Assembly: GCA_934454125.1 (NCBI GenBank)
Contig: CAKSFA010000007.1
Span: forward strand, 17,411-81,410
Reading direction: 5' to 3'
Origin: an uncultured Eubacteriales bacterium
Lineage (GTDB): Bacteria; Bacillota; Clostridia; Oscillospirales; Acutalibacteraceae
Length of the DNA: 64,000 nt
The first letter of the stretch is position 1. Each line of letters opens with the position of its first letter. Below the pieces are notes generated by a model. The model worked only from the letters and a program-made list of their open reading frames with translations, had not been told where the DNA came from and did not search any database. A program made the translations under genes and the position numbers. Below, piece after piece: positions 35,100 to 42,386 of this stretch.

Positions 35100-35182
35100 G
35101 CGGATTCACCTCGAAAAATGTTGTTATTTATTATACAATAATCCCCGGACAGGAACAAGCCCTTTGCGGGATTTTAAAATCT

Positions 35183-35211
35183 GCATGAATCCGATTTGCA
35201 GTGGCAATACT
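35183..35211 (+). promoter_or_regulatory. Candidate sigma-F/sigma-G-type promoter for sigG
   Basis: GCATG (35183-35187), a 15-base spacer and GGCAATACT (35203-35211) resemble the forespore promoter pattern (GYATA-like -35, GGnnAnAnT -10). They sit just upstream of the sigG AAGGAGG. Autoregulation by sigma-G and priming by sigma-F is the known scheme in Bacillus. Confidence 0.5.
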
Positions 35212-35241
35212 GAAACTGTTGCTGCGAAGGAGGAATCGGAT

Positions 35242-36012
35242 TTGCAATACAACAAGGTGGAGATTTGTGGCGTAAATACCGCCAAACTGAAAGTTCTTAG
35301 CGAAAAAGAAAAAACAGAACTGCTCAAAAAAGCGCAAGCGGGTGATAAATCTGCAAGAGAAGCGTTAATTAACGGCAATTTGCGGCTGGTGCTCAGTGTC
35401 ATTCAGCGTTTTACCAATCGCGGTGAAAATCCAGACGATTTATTTCAGGTAGGCTGCATTGGTCTGATGAAGGCCATTGATAATTTTGACATTACACAGC
35501 AGGTGCGCTTTTCCACCTATGGCGTTCCAATGATCATCGGTGAAATACGGCGCTATTTACGGGATAACAATACGGTGAGAGTCAGTCGCTCCATGCGAGA
35601 CACCGCTTATAAGGCAATGCAGGAAAAGGAGCGGTTGACTGCGAAAAACGGCAAGGAGCCTTCGGTAGAAGAAATTGCAAAGGGATTGGGATTGCGGCGG
35701 GAAGATGTAGTACTAGCGCTGGAATCAATTGTAGAACCGATTTCTTTATACGAACCAATTTTTTCAGACGGTGGAGACACGATCTATGTAATGGATCAGG
35801 TTGGAGATAAAAATGATGACAAAAACTGGTTGGATGAAATCGCCCTGAAAGAAGCGATGAATGATTTAAGCGATCGTGAAAAGCGTATTATGGCCATGCG
35901 TTTTTTTCAGGGAAAAACGCAGATGGAGGTTGCCTGTGAAATTGGAATCAGTCAAGCGCAGGTTTCTCGTCTGGAAAAATGTGCTTTGCATAAAATTAAA
36001 AACGACCTGTAA
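35242..36012 (+). CDS. sigG: RNA polymerase sporulation sigma factor G
   Basis: Sigma-G directs late forespore transcription. The 256-residue protein is highly similar to known SigG throughout: YNKVEICGVNTAKLKVL start, NGNLRLVLSVIQRF region 2.1, DDLFQVGCIGLMKAIDNFD region 2.2, FSTYGVPMIIGEIRRYLRDNN region 2.4, and the C-terminal QAQVSRLEK HTH of region 4.2. The start is the TTG at 35242-35244. It has AAGGAGG eight bases upstream and gives the family N-terminus; 48 in-frame codons upstream cover the promoter and are rejected. It is not next to sigE as in Bacillus; cca and a cardiolipin synthase lie between, and sigE is on the other strand. Confidence 0.96.
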   Translation: MQYNKVEICGVNTAKLKVLSEKEKTELLKKAQAGDKSAREALINGNLRLVLSVIQRFTNRGENPDDLFQVGCIGLMKAIDNFDITQQVRFSTYGVPMIIGEIRRYLRDNNTVRVSRSMRDTAYKAMQEKERLTAKNGKEPSVEEIAKGLGLRREDVVLALESIVEPISLYEPIFSDGGDTIYVMDQVGDKNDDKNWLDEIALKEAMNDLSDREKRIMAMRFFQGKTQMEVACEIGISQAQVSRLEKCALHKIKNDL

Positions 36013-36015
36013 CTA

Positions 36016-36041
36016 CGGGGAGCAGCTTGCTCTCCGCTTTT
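36016..36041 (+). terminator. Intrinsic terminator of sigG
   Basis: The stem CGGGGAGCA with TGCTCTCCG (one G-U pair), three-base loop, is followed by CTTTTT. Confidence 0.8.
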
Positions 36042-36051
36042 TGTATATTAC

Positions 36052-36080
36052 TTGCCTATTGGTCGGCAATTTGCTACACT
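36052..36080 (+). promoter_or_regulatory. Sigma-A-type promoter for cca
   Basis: TTGCCT (36052-36057), a 17-base spacer and TACACT (36075-36080). AAGGAGGTGA follows just before the cca ATG. Confidence 0.6.
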
Positions 36081-36121
36081 GATGGTATCGCAAAAGCTAC
36101 AAAATGCAAGGAGGTGAGCAG

Positions 36122-37453
36122 ATGAAAATCAAGATACCGCCGTCAGTTCTGTTTACACTGACAAAACTGGAAGAAAATGGTCATGAGGCATATCTTGTTG
36201 GAGGGTGTGTGCGCGATGTATTGTTGGGCAAAGAGCCACAAGACTGGGACATTACCACCTCTGCCCTACCACAGCAAATAAAAGCTATCTTTCGCAATAC
36301 ACCAGTAATTGAAACCGGCATTACGCACGGCACGGTAACCGTAATCCAAGATCATATGCCGATGGAAATTACCACTTATCGCATTGACGGTGCATATATT
36401 AAGCATCGAAAGCCTGAAAAAGTAGCCTTTGGAGTATCCTTAAATGAGGATCTTGCCCGGCGTGATTTTACAGTTAATGCAATGGCTTACCACCCGTTAA
36501 AAGGACTGATCGATCCCTTTGATGGTAGCATAGATCTGCAAAATAAAATGCTGCGGTGTGTTGGAGTTGCACAACAACGTTTTGAGGAAGATGCATTGCG
36601 AATTTTGCGTGCATTACGCTTTTCTGCTGTATTGGGTTTTTCGATTGAGCAAAAAACCGCACAAGCATTATTAACTCAAAAAGAATTGTTGAGGCAGATT
36701 GCCGCCGAACGAGTACAGCAAGAACTAATCAGGCTATTGTGTGGTGCATATTGTGCTCCAGTATTGCGGCAATATTATCCAATTTTATCAGTTTGGGTAC
36801 CAGAAATATTGCCAATGGTGAGGTTTGATCAACATACACCGTATCACGCATTCGACGTTTGGGAGCATACGATACGAACAGTGGAAGCTGTTACTCCCTC
36901 TCCTATATTACGGTTGACAATGCTGTTGCACGACAGCGGCAAACCCGCAACTTTCAGCATGGATGATTCAGGCACTGGTCATTTTCATGGTCACGGTGCA
37001 GTCAGCACCGAGTTAGCACAGCAGGTTTTAAAACGCCTGAAATGTAGCAATGTTTTGCAAAAAGAGGTATGCACACTGGTAAAATATCACGACATTCGTT
37101 ATGAATGCACACCTATTTGGATCAAACATCAACTAAGAAAGTTTGGCAGTACGCGCTTTTTACAGTTGTTAGAGGTGCATAGAGCCGATATTTCCGGGCA
37201 AAATCCAACATTACTTCATCGGTTAGAGACACTGGCATACTGCAAACAACTCACCGAAGAATTGTTGGCACAACCACATTGTATTACCGTACATGATTTG
37301 ACAATCAACGGCAATGATCTGCAAAAGATTGGCATACCATCGGGAAAAACAATGGGAACGCTGTTGCAGAAATTGCTGGACGCCGTAATAAATGAGCAAT
37401 GTGAAAATAACCGAGAAGCACTGTTGCAATATGCAAAAAAAGTACAAATTTGA
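36122..37453 (+). CDS. cca: CCA tRNA nucleotidyltransferase
   Basis: This enzyme adds or repairs the 3' CCA end of tRNAs. The roughly 443-residue class II nucleotidyltransferase starts at ATG 36122-36124 with a near-perfect AGGAGGTGA four bases upstream; the frame extends six codons further through that site. Motifs include the active-site YLVGGCVRDVLLG near residue 25 with DWDITT (metal-binding Asp pair near 41-43), ARRDFTVNAMAY near residue 110, and EEDALRILRALRFSA near residue 155. A C-terminal HD-like domain has LLHDSGKP near residue 270. Many members with an HD domain also carry phosphohydrolase activity. It sits between sigG and the cardiolipin synthase gene, all on the plus strand. Confidence 0.95.
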   Translation: MKIKIPPSVLFTLTKLEENGHEAYLVGGCVRDVLLGKEPQDWDITTSALPQQIKAIFRNTPVIETGITHGTVTVIQDHMPMEITTYRIDGAYIKHRKPEKVAFGVSLNEDLARRDFTVNAMAYHPLKGLIDPFDGSIDLQNKMLRCVGVAQQRFEEDALRILRALRFSAVLGFSIEQKTAQALLTQKELLRQIAAERVQQELIRLLCGAYCAPVLRQYYPILSVWVPEILPMVRFDQHTPYHAFDVWEHTIRTVEAVTPSPILRLTMLLHDSGKPATFSMDDSGTGHFHGHGAVSTELAQQVLKRLKCSNVLQKEVCTLVKYHDIRYECTPIWIKHQLRKFGSTRFLQLLEVHRADISGQNPTLLHRLETLAYCKQLTEELLAQPHCITVHDLTINGNDLQKIGIPSGKTMGTLLQKLLDAVINEQCENNREALLQYAKKVQI

Positions 37454-37479
37454 CAGAAATACCAAGATTGCAGTACACT
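37450..37479 (+). promoter_or_regulatory. Sigma-A-type promoter for the cardiolipin synthase gene
   Basis: TTGACA (37450-37455, overlapping the cca stop), an 18-base spacer and TACACT (37474-37479). Confidence 0.65.
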
Positions 37480-37515
37480 GTACCGTAAGAAATTTTGCAG
37501 AAAGGAGGCGTGAAT

Positions 37516-39063
37516 TTGACCAAATTATTCGGTAAATTCTTCAAACTGCTATTTAGCAGACTTTGTCTGGTCGGTATGACAATCTTAATCCAAATCATTT
37601 TAATCATCGCATTGATTTTCTATTTTAGTAATTATTATTTTTATGTGTATGCATTTTTTACAACAATCAGTATCATTGCAGTACTATGGATTTTAAATGA
37701 CCGCATCAATCCCGCCTATAAGATTGTCTGGATTTTACCAATCGTTATTTTTCCGATGTTTGGCGGTTTATTTTATCTGTTTTTTGGCAGAAACAAGGCC
37801 AGTCACCGCACCAAGAAAAAACTGCGCAGCATCGGCAGTAAAATGGAAAGCAACCTGCACCAAAATCCTCAAACTTTTTCCCATCTGCAAGCCACCGAAC
37901 TAAGTGCTGCAAATCAATCAAAATACATGACTGCGTACTCCGGGTGCCCAGTATTTCAAAATACACAAACAGCATATCTGCGCATTGGTGAAGAAAAGTT
38001 TGCCCGCCTATGCAGAGAACTGGAACATGCCCAGCGCTATATTTTTCTAGAATACTTTATCATTCAAGAAGGTATTATGTGGAATACCATCCTGGAAATT
38101 TTAGTACGCAAGGTACAGCAAGGGGTTGATGTGCGCGTGATTTATGATGATGTGGGCTGTCTGCGCACATTACCGTTGGGATATGAAAAACAACTGAATG
38201 CACTAGGAATTCAGTGCTATGTATTCAATCCATTTGTACCAGTACTTTCTACACAGTTAAATAACCGTGATCACCGCAAAATTGCTGTAATTGACGGGCA
38301 CACAGCGTTTACTGGAGGTATCAATCTGGCAGACGAATATATCAACGCCGTTGAACGCTTTGGTCACTGGAAAGACACTGCTATTGTTGTTCAGGGGCAG
38401 GCTGCTTGGAGTTTTACCGTGATGTTTCTTTCGTTATGGAACTATCTAAGTGGTGGAAATGAAGACTTCACACAATATCTACCAGATTCGCAGAGTCTCG
38501 CGCAATTTCAAAGCAGTGGTTACGTACAGCCATATGCAGATAGTCCATTGGGATACGAAGCAGTCGGCGAAAATGTATATTTAAATCTCATCGGAGCAGC
38601 AGAACGCTATGTTTATATTACAACTCCATATCTGATTTTGGATAATGAAATGCAAACGGCACTGTGCAACGCAGCCAAACGCGGTATTGATGTACGTATT
38701 ATCACTCCACATATTCCAGATAAGTGGTATGTGCATGCAGTTACACGTGCAAACTATCAGATACTGATAGAAAGCGGTGTGAAAATCTTTGAATATCTAC
38801 CAGGATTTATTCATGGAAAAACTTTTGCAGTAGATGACAAATTTGCAACAGTAGGCACAATCAACCTAGATTACCGTAGCTTGTATTTACATTTTGAATG
38901 CGGTGTTTGGCTTTACCATTGCAACAGCGTATTCGAGGTGAAAGAAGACTTTCTGCAAACACAAAAAATGTGCCAGAAAATCACGCTTGCCGCATGCAAA
39001 GCTGTACCATGGTATATACGATTGGGACGTTCACTGTTACGTATTTTTGCCCCTATCTTATAA
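37516..39063 (+). CDS. cls: Cardiolipin synthase (phospholipase D superfamily)
   Basis: A membrane enzyme that condenses two phosphatidylglycerol molecules to cardiolipin. The roughly 515-residue protein has an N-terminal basic/hydrophobic region with two or three TM segments (about residues 10-95), including the PLDc_N-type LPIVIFPMFGGLFYLFFGRN stretch. Two HKD motifs follow: HRKIAVID (in NNRDHRKIAVIDGH) and HGKTFAVD, the latter about 85 residues from the end, each followed by the usual G.N or T.N segments. The start is TTG 37516-37518, seven bases after AGGAGG; the frame begins seven codons earlier. It converges on sigE through a shared terminator. Confidence 0.93.
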   Translation: MTKLFGKFFKLLFSRLCLVGMTILIQIILIIALIFYFSNYYFYVYAFFTTISIIAVLWILNDRINPAYKIVWILPIVIFPMFGGLFYLFFGRNKASHRTKKKLRSIGSKMESNLHQNPQTFSHLQATELSAANQSKYMTAYSGCPVFQNTQTAYLRIGEEKFARLCRELEHAQRYIFLEYFIIQEGIMWNTILEILVRKVQQGVDVRVIYDDVGCLRTLPLGYEKQLNALGIQCYVFNPFVPVLSTQLNNRDHRKIAVIDGHTAFTGGINLADEYINAVERFGHWKDTAIVVQGQAAWSFTVMFLSLWNYLSGGNEDFTQYLPDSQSLAQFQSSGYVQPYADSPLGYEAVGENVYLNLIGAAERYVYITTPYLILDNEMQTALCNAAKRGIDVRIITPHIPDKWYVHAVTRANYQILIESGVKIFEYLPGFIHGKTFAVDDKFATVGTINLDYRSLYLHFECGVWLYHCNSVFEVKEDFLQTQKMCQKITLAACKAVPWYIRLGRSLLRIFAPIL

Positions 39064-39091
39064 AAAAGAGACCCAAAACGGTCTCTTTTTT
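39062..39091. terminator. Bidirectional terminator between cls and sigE
   Basis: The perfect 12-bp arms AAAAAAGAGACC and GGTCTCTTTTTT have a six-base loop. It overlaps the sigE stop codon. Confidence 0.9.
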
Positions 39092-39809
39092 ATCCCACAC
39101 GCTCTAAATCTTTTTTCAGACGCTCCATAATACGCTTTTCCAGTCGTGATATGTATGATTGTGAAATACCCAGCGTATCAGCAACCTCCTTTTGTGTATG
39201 CTCGCTCTCTTCATTTAAACCAAAACGCAGTTGCATAATCTTTTTTTCACGCTGTGATAAGTTAGAAACAGCTGCCAAGAGTAAATCTCGCTCAACTTGT
39301 TTTTCAATATTTTGATTGACCAGATTCGGGTCACTGCCCAAAACGTCAGAAAGTAGCAGTTCGTTACCGTCCCAATCGACATTCAGCGGATCATCAATTG
39401 AAATTTCGTGCCGCAATTGCGCACTTTTACGTAGATACATTAAAATCTCATTTTCTATGCAACGCGAAGCATAAGTAGCCAATTTGATGTTGCGCTCAGG
39501 GCAAAAAGTATTAACTGCTTTAATCAATCCAATCGTACCAATTGAAATCAAATCCTCAACCCCAGCAAAACCTGATTCGAATTTTTTTGAGATATAAACC
39601 ACCAAACGTAAATTATGGGTAATCAACGGCTCTCTGGCTCCTTTTACATTCTTACGAATGTTTTCCATCACCTGAGCTTCTTCCTCTGCTGTGAGTGGCG
39701 CAGGTAGCGTTTCTGGGCCATTAATATAATGGATTACCTGTCGTGTATGCTTAAGCCAATATCTCAATAAAATTTGTACCCACTTCATATGAAAAAAGAA
39801 TGATTTCAT
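39090..39809 (-). CDS. sigE: RNA polymerase sporulation sigma factor E (pro-sigma-E)
   Basis: Sigma-E is the early mother-cell sigma factor, made as an inactive precursor. The 239-residue length equals that of Bacillus SigE. The first 25 or so residues are basic/aromatic (pro-sequence), leading into YINGPETLPAPL, the region where SpoIIGA cleaves. Then come NLRLVVYISKKFE, DLISIGTIGLIKAVNTF, LATYASRCIENEILMYLR (region 2), DWDGNELLLSDVLG, and LGISQSYISRLEKRI (region 4.2). GGAGG lies eight bases before the ATG, which overlaps the spoIIGA stop (ATGA). Cleavage by the SpoIIGA encoded directly upstream is the known activation route. Confidence 0.96.
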   Translation of the reverse strand: MKSFFFHMKWVQILLRYWLKHTRQVIHYINGPETLPAPLTAEEEAQVMENIRKNVKGAREPLITHNLRLVVYISKKFESGFAGVEDLISIGTIGLIKAVNTFCPERNIKLATYASRCIENEILMYLRKSAQLRHEISIDDPLNVDWDGNELLLSDVLGSDPNLVNQNIEKQVERDLLLAAVSNLSQREKKIMQLRFGLNEESEHTQKEVADTLGISQSYISRLEKRIMERLKKDLERVG

Positions 39810-40717
39810 CTACTGTTCCTCCCTGTTGCAATTTCTTTGCTTTGCATAAATACTTGTGGATTAAGTAAGGCCTCAAAACCATCCCCTGTAATTTTTTCTT
39901 TGCAGACGGCAACATAAACCTCGCATACCTCCCACCGCTTTTTACCTGCAATGATTGTTACGTGCTCCGGTGCAAATGCCGGCAGCACACCAGTTCCAGA
40001 AACTGTTTGAAATGGTACCATGCGAATACGTGGAAACGCTTTTTGCTCTGTAAATGTACTACTGTAACTCCATTCCTCCTGTGCAAAGAACACCTGTTCT
40101 TCCTCCGTAAACAACGGTAACAGTACAGTTAGCTCCATTACCAGAACCGGAGAATGTGAAAACGGTTCTACCAATGTGTTTCCGGTATCAATTTTCGCAT
40201 CGCAAGTTATACTTTTTCCATGAAACGATACAGTCACAACACAACACCCCGATACCTCCTGCTTGCCAATAAAACGATAAATCAGACGAATCACCACATA
40301 ACAAACTGCCGTAGCACCAATCAATAAAAGTGGCGAGATATTAAAATATACTACTGCGTTCTTTACGATCACTCCCTGTGGTGCAGCAAAATGCCATAGG
40401 GCTGCCATAAAACCTGCAAACGCAAAATTCATCAGATAAAAGCAAGCAAGCGCCTTAAAAAAGCGTTTTGTTCCCTCCCAGGGAAATGATGCAACAATCA
40501 ATGAAGCAGACATCAATAACTTCATCAGGAAAGACAGTAGGACTGGTAATGTCGGTAAAAACATAACCAATGCATATACCGCACCCAGCACAGCACCAAC
40601 CAAAATACGCAGACGTATACGCCGAATGGATAAAAATTTTGCAGTTGCCAGCAGTAAAAAATAATTGATAAAAATATTAACTGCCAGCAATATATCAATA
40701 TAAACAGTTTGCGTCAC
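39806..40717 (-). CDS. spoIIGA: Sporulation sigma-E factor processing peptidase
   Basis: SpoIIGA is the membrane aspartic protease that cleaves pro-sigma-E after a signal from the forespore (SpoIIR). The 303-residue protein has five hydrophobic segments in the first 150 residues (starting VYIDILLAVNIFINYFLLL). A cytosolic protease domain follows, with the catalytic motif KIDTGNTL near residue 177. The PSHSPVLVME-type and RMVPFQTVSGTGVLPAF segments further on are family-typical. The start is GTG 40715-40717 with GGGGAG close by. It overlaps sigE by four bases, so precursor and protease are co-expressed. No spoIIR is visible in the window. Confidence 0.93.
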   Translation of the reverse strand: MTQTVYIDILLAVNIFINYFLLLATAKFLSIRRIRLRILVGAVLGAVYALVMFLPTLPVLLSFLMKLLMSASLIVASFPWEGTKRFFKALACFYLMNFAFAGFMAALWHFAAPQGVIVKNAVVYFNISPLLLIGATAVCYVVIRLIYRFIGKQEVSGCCVVTVSFHGKSITCDAKIDTGNTLVEPFSHSPVLVMELTVLLPLFTEEEQVFFAQEEWSYSSTFTEQKAFPRIRMVPFQTVSGTGVLPAFAPEHVTIIAGKKRWEVCEVYVAVCKEKITGDGFEALLNPQVFMQSKEIATGRNSR

Positions 40718-40747
40718 ACACTCCCCCCTTGTTGCAGTTATATCCTC

Positions 40748-40781
40748 ATTATAGCGGTTGGAGAAATATCATTCTGTCGGA
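40748..40781 (-). promoter_or_regulatory. Candidate Spo0A-type promoter of spoIIGA-sigE
   Basis: On the minus strand a perfect TATAAT (40748-40753) has no normally spaced -35. Instead CCGACA (40775-40780) lies 21 bases upstream. It overlaps TCCGACA (40775-40781), a 6/7 match to the Spo0A box TTCGACA. The known Bacillus spoIIG promoter has the same unusual long spacing with overlapping 0A boxes. Confidence 0.5.
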
Positions 40782-40793
40782 AAGTGTTCGCAT

Positions 40794-40828
40794 AAAAAAA
40801 CGGTATGAAGGGCTTCTTCATACCGTTT
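40794..40828. terminator. Intrinsic terminator of the coat protein pair
   Basis: AAACGGTATGAAG pairs perfectly with CTTCATACCGTTT around a five-base loop, with a T-run on the minus strand. Confidence 0.85.
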
Positions 40829-40840
40829 GCTGTAAAATGT

Positions 40841-41104
40841 TTAAAGCGGCTGATTTTCGTACTTTCGTTTTGTATGCAAGATCGCTTGTTTATCTGCAGC
40901 GGTTAAACTCCAACCTCTGTTTTTTAACTGATCGAAAAGTTCAGTCTGTATCTGATGCTCCTGATTGAGCAAATCCAGCACTGTATCACGCACTGTAACG
41001 CCACTACACACATTTGCAAATGCATTGTATGCCGTTGTCATTTCTTGCTGTTTTTGTATCAATTCTGCAAAAATATCAGATGCATTTATTGTCTGTTTTT
41101 TCAT
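40841..41104 (-). CDS. CotF-family spore coat protein
   Basis: An 87-residue protein with the Coat_F helical-pair pattern: MTTAYNAFANVC near residue 22, then VLDLLNQEHQIQTELFDQLKNRGW near residue 42, where a Glu-His pair and the Gly-Trp end are typical. Such proteins resemble small ferritin-like bundles and occur in spore coats. Expression in the mother cell under sigma-E or sigma-K is expected by analogy. The ATG overlaps the stop of the upstream small gene by four bases, so the two are a tight pair, closed by a strong terminator just before spoIIGA. Confidence 0.75.
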   Translation of the reverse strand: MKKQTINASDIFAELIQKQQEMTTAYNAFANVCSGVTVRDTVLDLLNQEHQIQTELFDQLKNRGWSLTAADKQAILHTKRKYENQPL

Positions 41105-41295
41105 GCTTTATTTCCTTCCTGCAATAGATTTAACAAAGCCTGAAAGTGCTCGCGATGCTTGCCGGCCATCTGCTCACATTGTTTTTTTATTTCAGGGTCA
41201 TTGCACTGTTTTGCATATTCTTTATTCTGTTCAACCAATATCTGTTCTGCTTTTAACTGTTCCTGAATAGCTGATAATTCTTGTGTTGTCAGCAT
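41101..41295 (-). CDS. Small helical protein paired with the CotF-type gene
   Basis: A 64-residue, mostly helical, Gln/Glu/Lys-rich protein (LTTQELSAIQEQLKAEQILVEQNKEY...), ending in HREHFQALLNLLQEGNKA. The start is ATG 41293-41295 with AAAGGAG about nine bases upstream; a longer frame runs 19 codons into the MazF-type gene and is rejected. The EHFQALL segment resembles the second helix of CotF/ferritin-like coat proteins, so it may be a partner coat subunit. That assignment is an inference from context and amphipathic pattern. Confidence 0.6.
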   Translation of the reverse strand: MLTTQELSAIQEQLKAEQILVEQNKEYAKQCNDPEIKKQCEQMAGKHREHFQALLNLLQEGNKA

Positions 41296-41329
41296 ATATT
41301 TTGCTCCTTTGTTCAATGCGATGAGGCGT

Positions 41330-41701
41330 CTATGTAGCCTGTTGCATCGCATAATTTACACTTAATCCAAAACTGATTGAAAGCGCCTGATCAATTTGCA
41401 GCATGTCGTTTGCACCCAAACGTCCCATGTGTTCTTTCAGTCTGTGTTTATCAATGGTGCGGATTTGTTCTAGTAGTACGATAGAATCTCGTGTAAGCCC
41501 AGTGTTCTGCGCTTGCAATGTAATGTGTGTTGGCAAATTTGCTTTGGCCTGCCGACTGGTAATGGCAGCAGCGATAACGGTTGGACTAAAACGGTTGCCA
41601 ACATCGTTCTGGACAATCAACACTGGCCGAATTCCACCTTGCTCTGAACCAACCACCGGACTGAGGTCGGCATAAAAAATATCTCCTCTTTTGATATTCA
41701 A
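41330..41701 (-). CDS. MazF/PemK-family toxin (endoribonuclease), no adjacent antitoxin
   Basis: A 123-129 residue protein of the MazF/NdoA family of mRNA interferases. Visible are KRGDIFYADLSPVVGSEQGGIRPVLIVQND at the N-terminus, the substrate-loop and catalytic Arg region, TVIAAAITSR near residue 45, and the catalytic Thr/Ser region PTHITL..TGLTRDSIVLLEQIRTIDK. The start is uncertain: ATG at 41719, or TTG at 41701 after GGAG. In Bacillus the toxin follows its antitoxin ndoAI and alr. Here neither is present and the 170 bases upstream contain no open frame for an antitoxin. The function as an orphan is unknown. Confidence 0.88.
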   Translation of the reverse strand: MNIKRGDIFYADLSPVVGSEQGGIRPVLIVQNDVGNRFSPTVIAAAITSRQAKANLPTHITLQAQNTGLTRDSIVLLEQIRTIDKHRLKEHMGRLGANDMLQIDQALSISFGLSVNYAMQQAT

Positions 41702-41754
41702 GATTTTCACACTCCGCATTCTGAATTCTTAAAATAATCGGGTTACACTGTTAT

Positions 41755-41777
41755 CGTTGCCCAAAATGGCAGTTTTT
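41755..41777 (+). repeat. Possible degenerate single unit of the 21-bp repeat family
   Basis: A CGTTGCCC, AAAATGGCA, GTTTTT stretch matches the array consensus over most positions with one inserted base. It lies in the gap upstream of the MazF-type gene. It is a single unit only, so chance is possible. Confidence 0.35.
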
Positions 41778-41863
41778 AATCAAAAAGCAAAAAATAATTT
41801 AGCGCTCTAAATCTATAGTATTATTTTTGAGGCGTTTTGCTTATATTTACAAACAATATAATA

Positions 41864-41893
41864 AAAAAACATACGCTTTCACGTATGTTTTTT
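41864..41893. terminator. Terminator after the nnr-lipoprotein pair
   Basis: AAAAAACATACG pairs perfectly with CGTATGTTTTTT around a six-base loop, overlapping the stop codon of the lipoprotein gene. Confidence 0.85.
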
Positions 41894-42386
41894 ATGAAAA
41901 TATCAACTTATATTCTATAATATCCAGCGTTTGCAAAGTACCTTGGGTATTGACTGTTCCTGTAAAAGAAATACCGTTTGCAGTTGTACCGGTAAATCCC
42001 GCACCGGTATATTCAAGTGCTATTGACTGCTTCTGCACCACATCAAACACAGCAGCAAGATAAGCAAACCAACTTTGCTCTGGGAGTAAACCCTCACTCT
42101 CCAACCCATTCATTGAAATGGAAAGCACATCGCTGCGCGCAATAAAAGACAACCCGCTGATTTCTTGCGGTGATGCCACATGGACAGTAAGCAAGGTATC
42201 CTGGTAGGTAAGATCTCCGGTCAATAGCATCTGATCTGTTTGCTGCACCGTTAATCGCCCCTGCGTTGGTAACTCTATGGTATCTGTACGCAACACAGTA
42301 CCATTGTTGGCCGTACAACCCACTGCAAACAAACACCATATAAAAACCAGTACACCATATATACAAGCATGAATTGCTATTTTCAA
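41892..42386 (-). CDS. Predicted lipoprotein of unknown function
   Basis: A 164-residue protein with a signal peptide (hydrophobic residues 4-22) and lipobox LFAVGC (Cys about 24), so it should be anchored outside the membrane. The mature part is small and beta-rich, with repeated Thr/Gly-containing strands (TGTTANGISFTGTVNTQGTL). It overlaps the stop of nnr by four bases. In Bacillus the corresponding position after nnr/acpS is held by the lipoprotein YdcC (LolA-like). The match here is by position and type, not by clear sequence similarity. Confidence 0.65.
   Translation of the reverse strand: MKIAIHACIYGVLVFIWCLFAVGCTANNGTVLRTDTIELPTQGRLTVQQTDQMLLTGDLTYQDTLLTVHVASPQEISGLSFIARSDVLSISMNGLESEGLLPEQSWFAYLAAVFDVVQKQSIALEYTGAGFTGTTANGISFTGTVNTQGTLQTLDIIEYKLIFS

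Noticed and set aside
34970..35158. Minus-strand and other short frames around the sigG upstream region
   Set aside because: They overlap the sigG promoter or the small Cys-rich gene out of frame and have no ribosome binding site.
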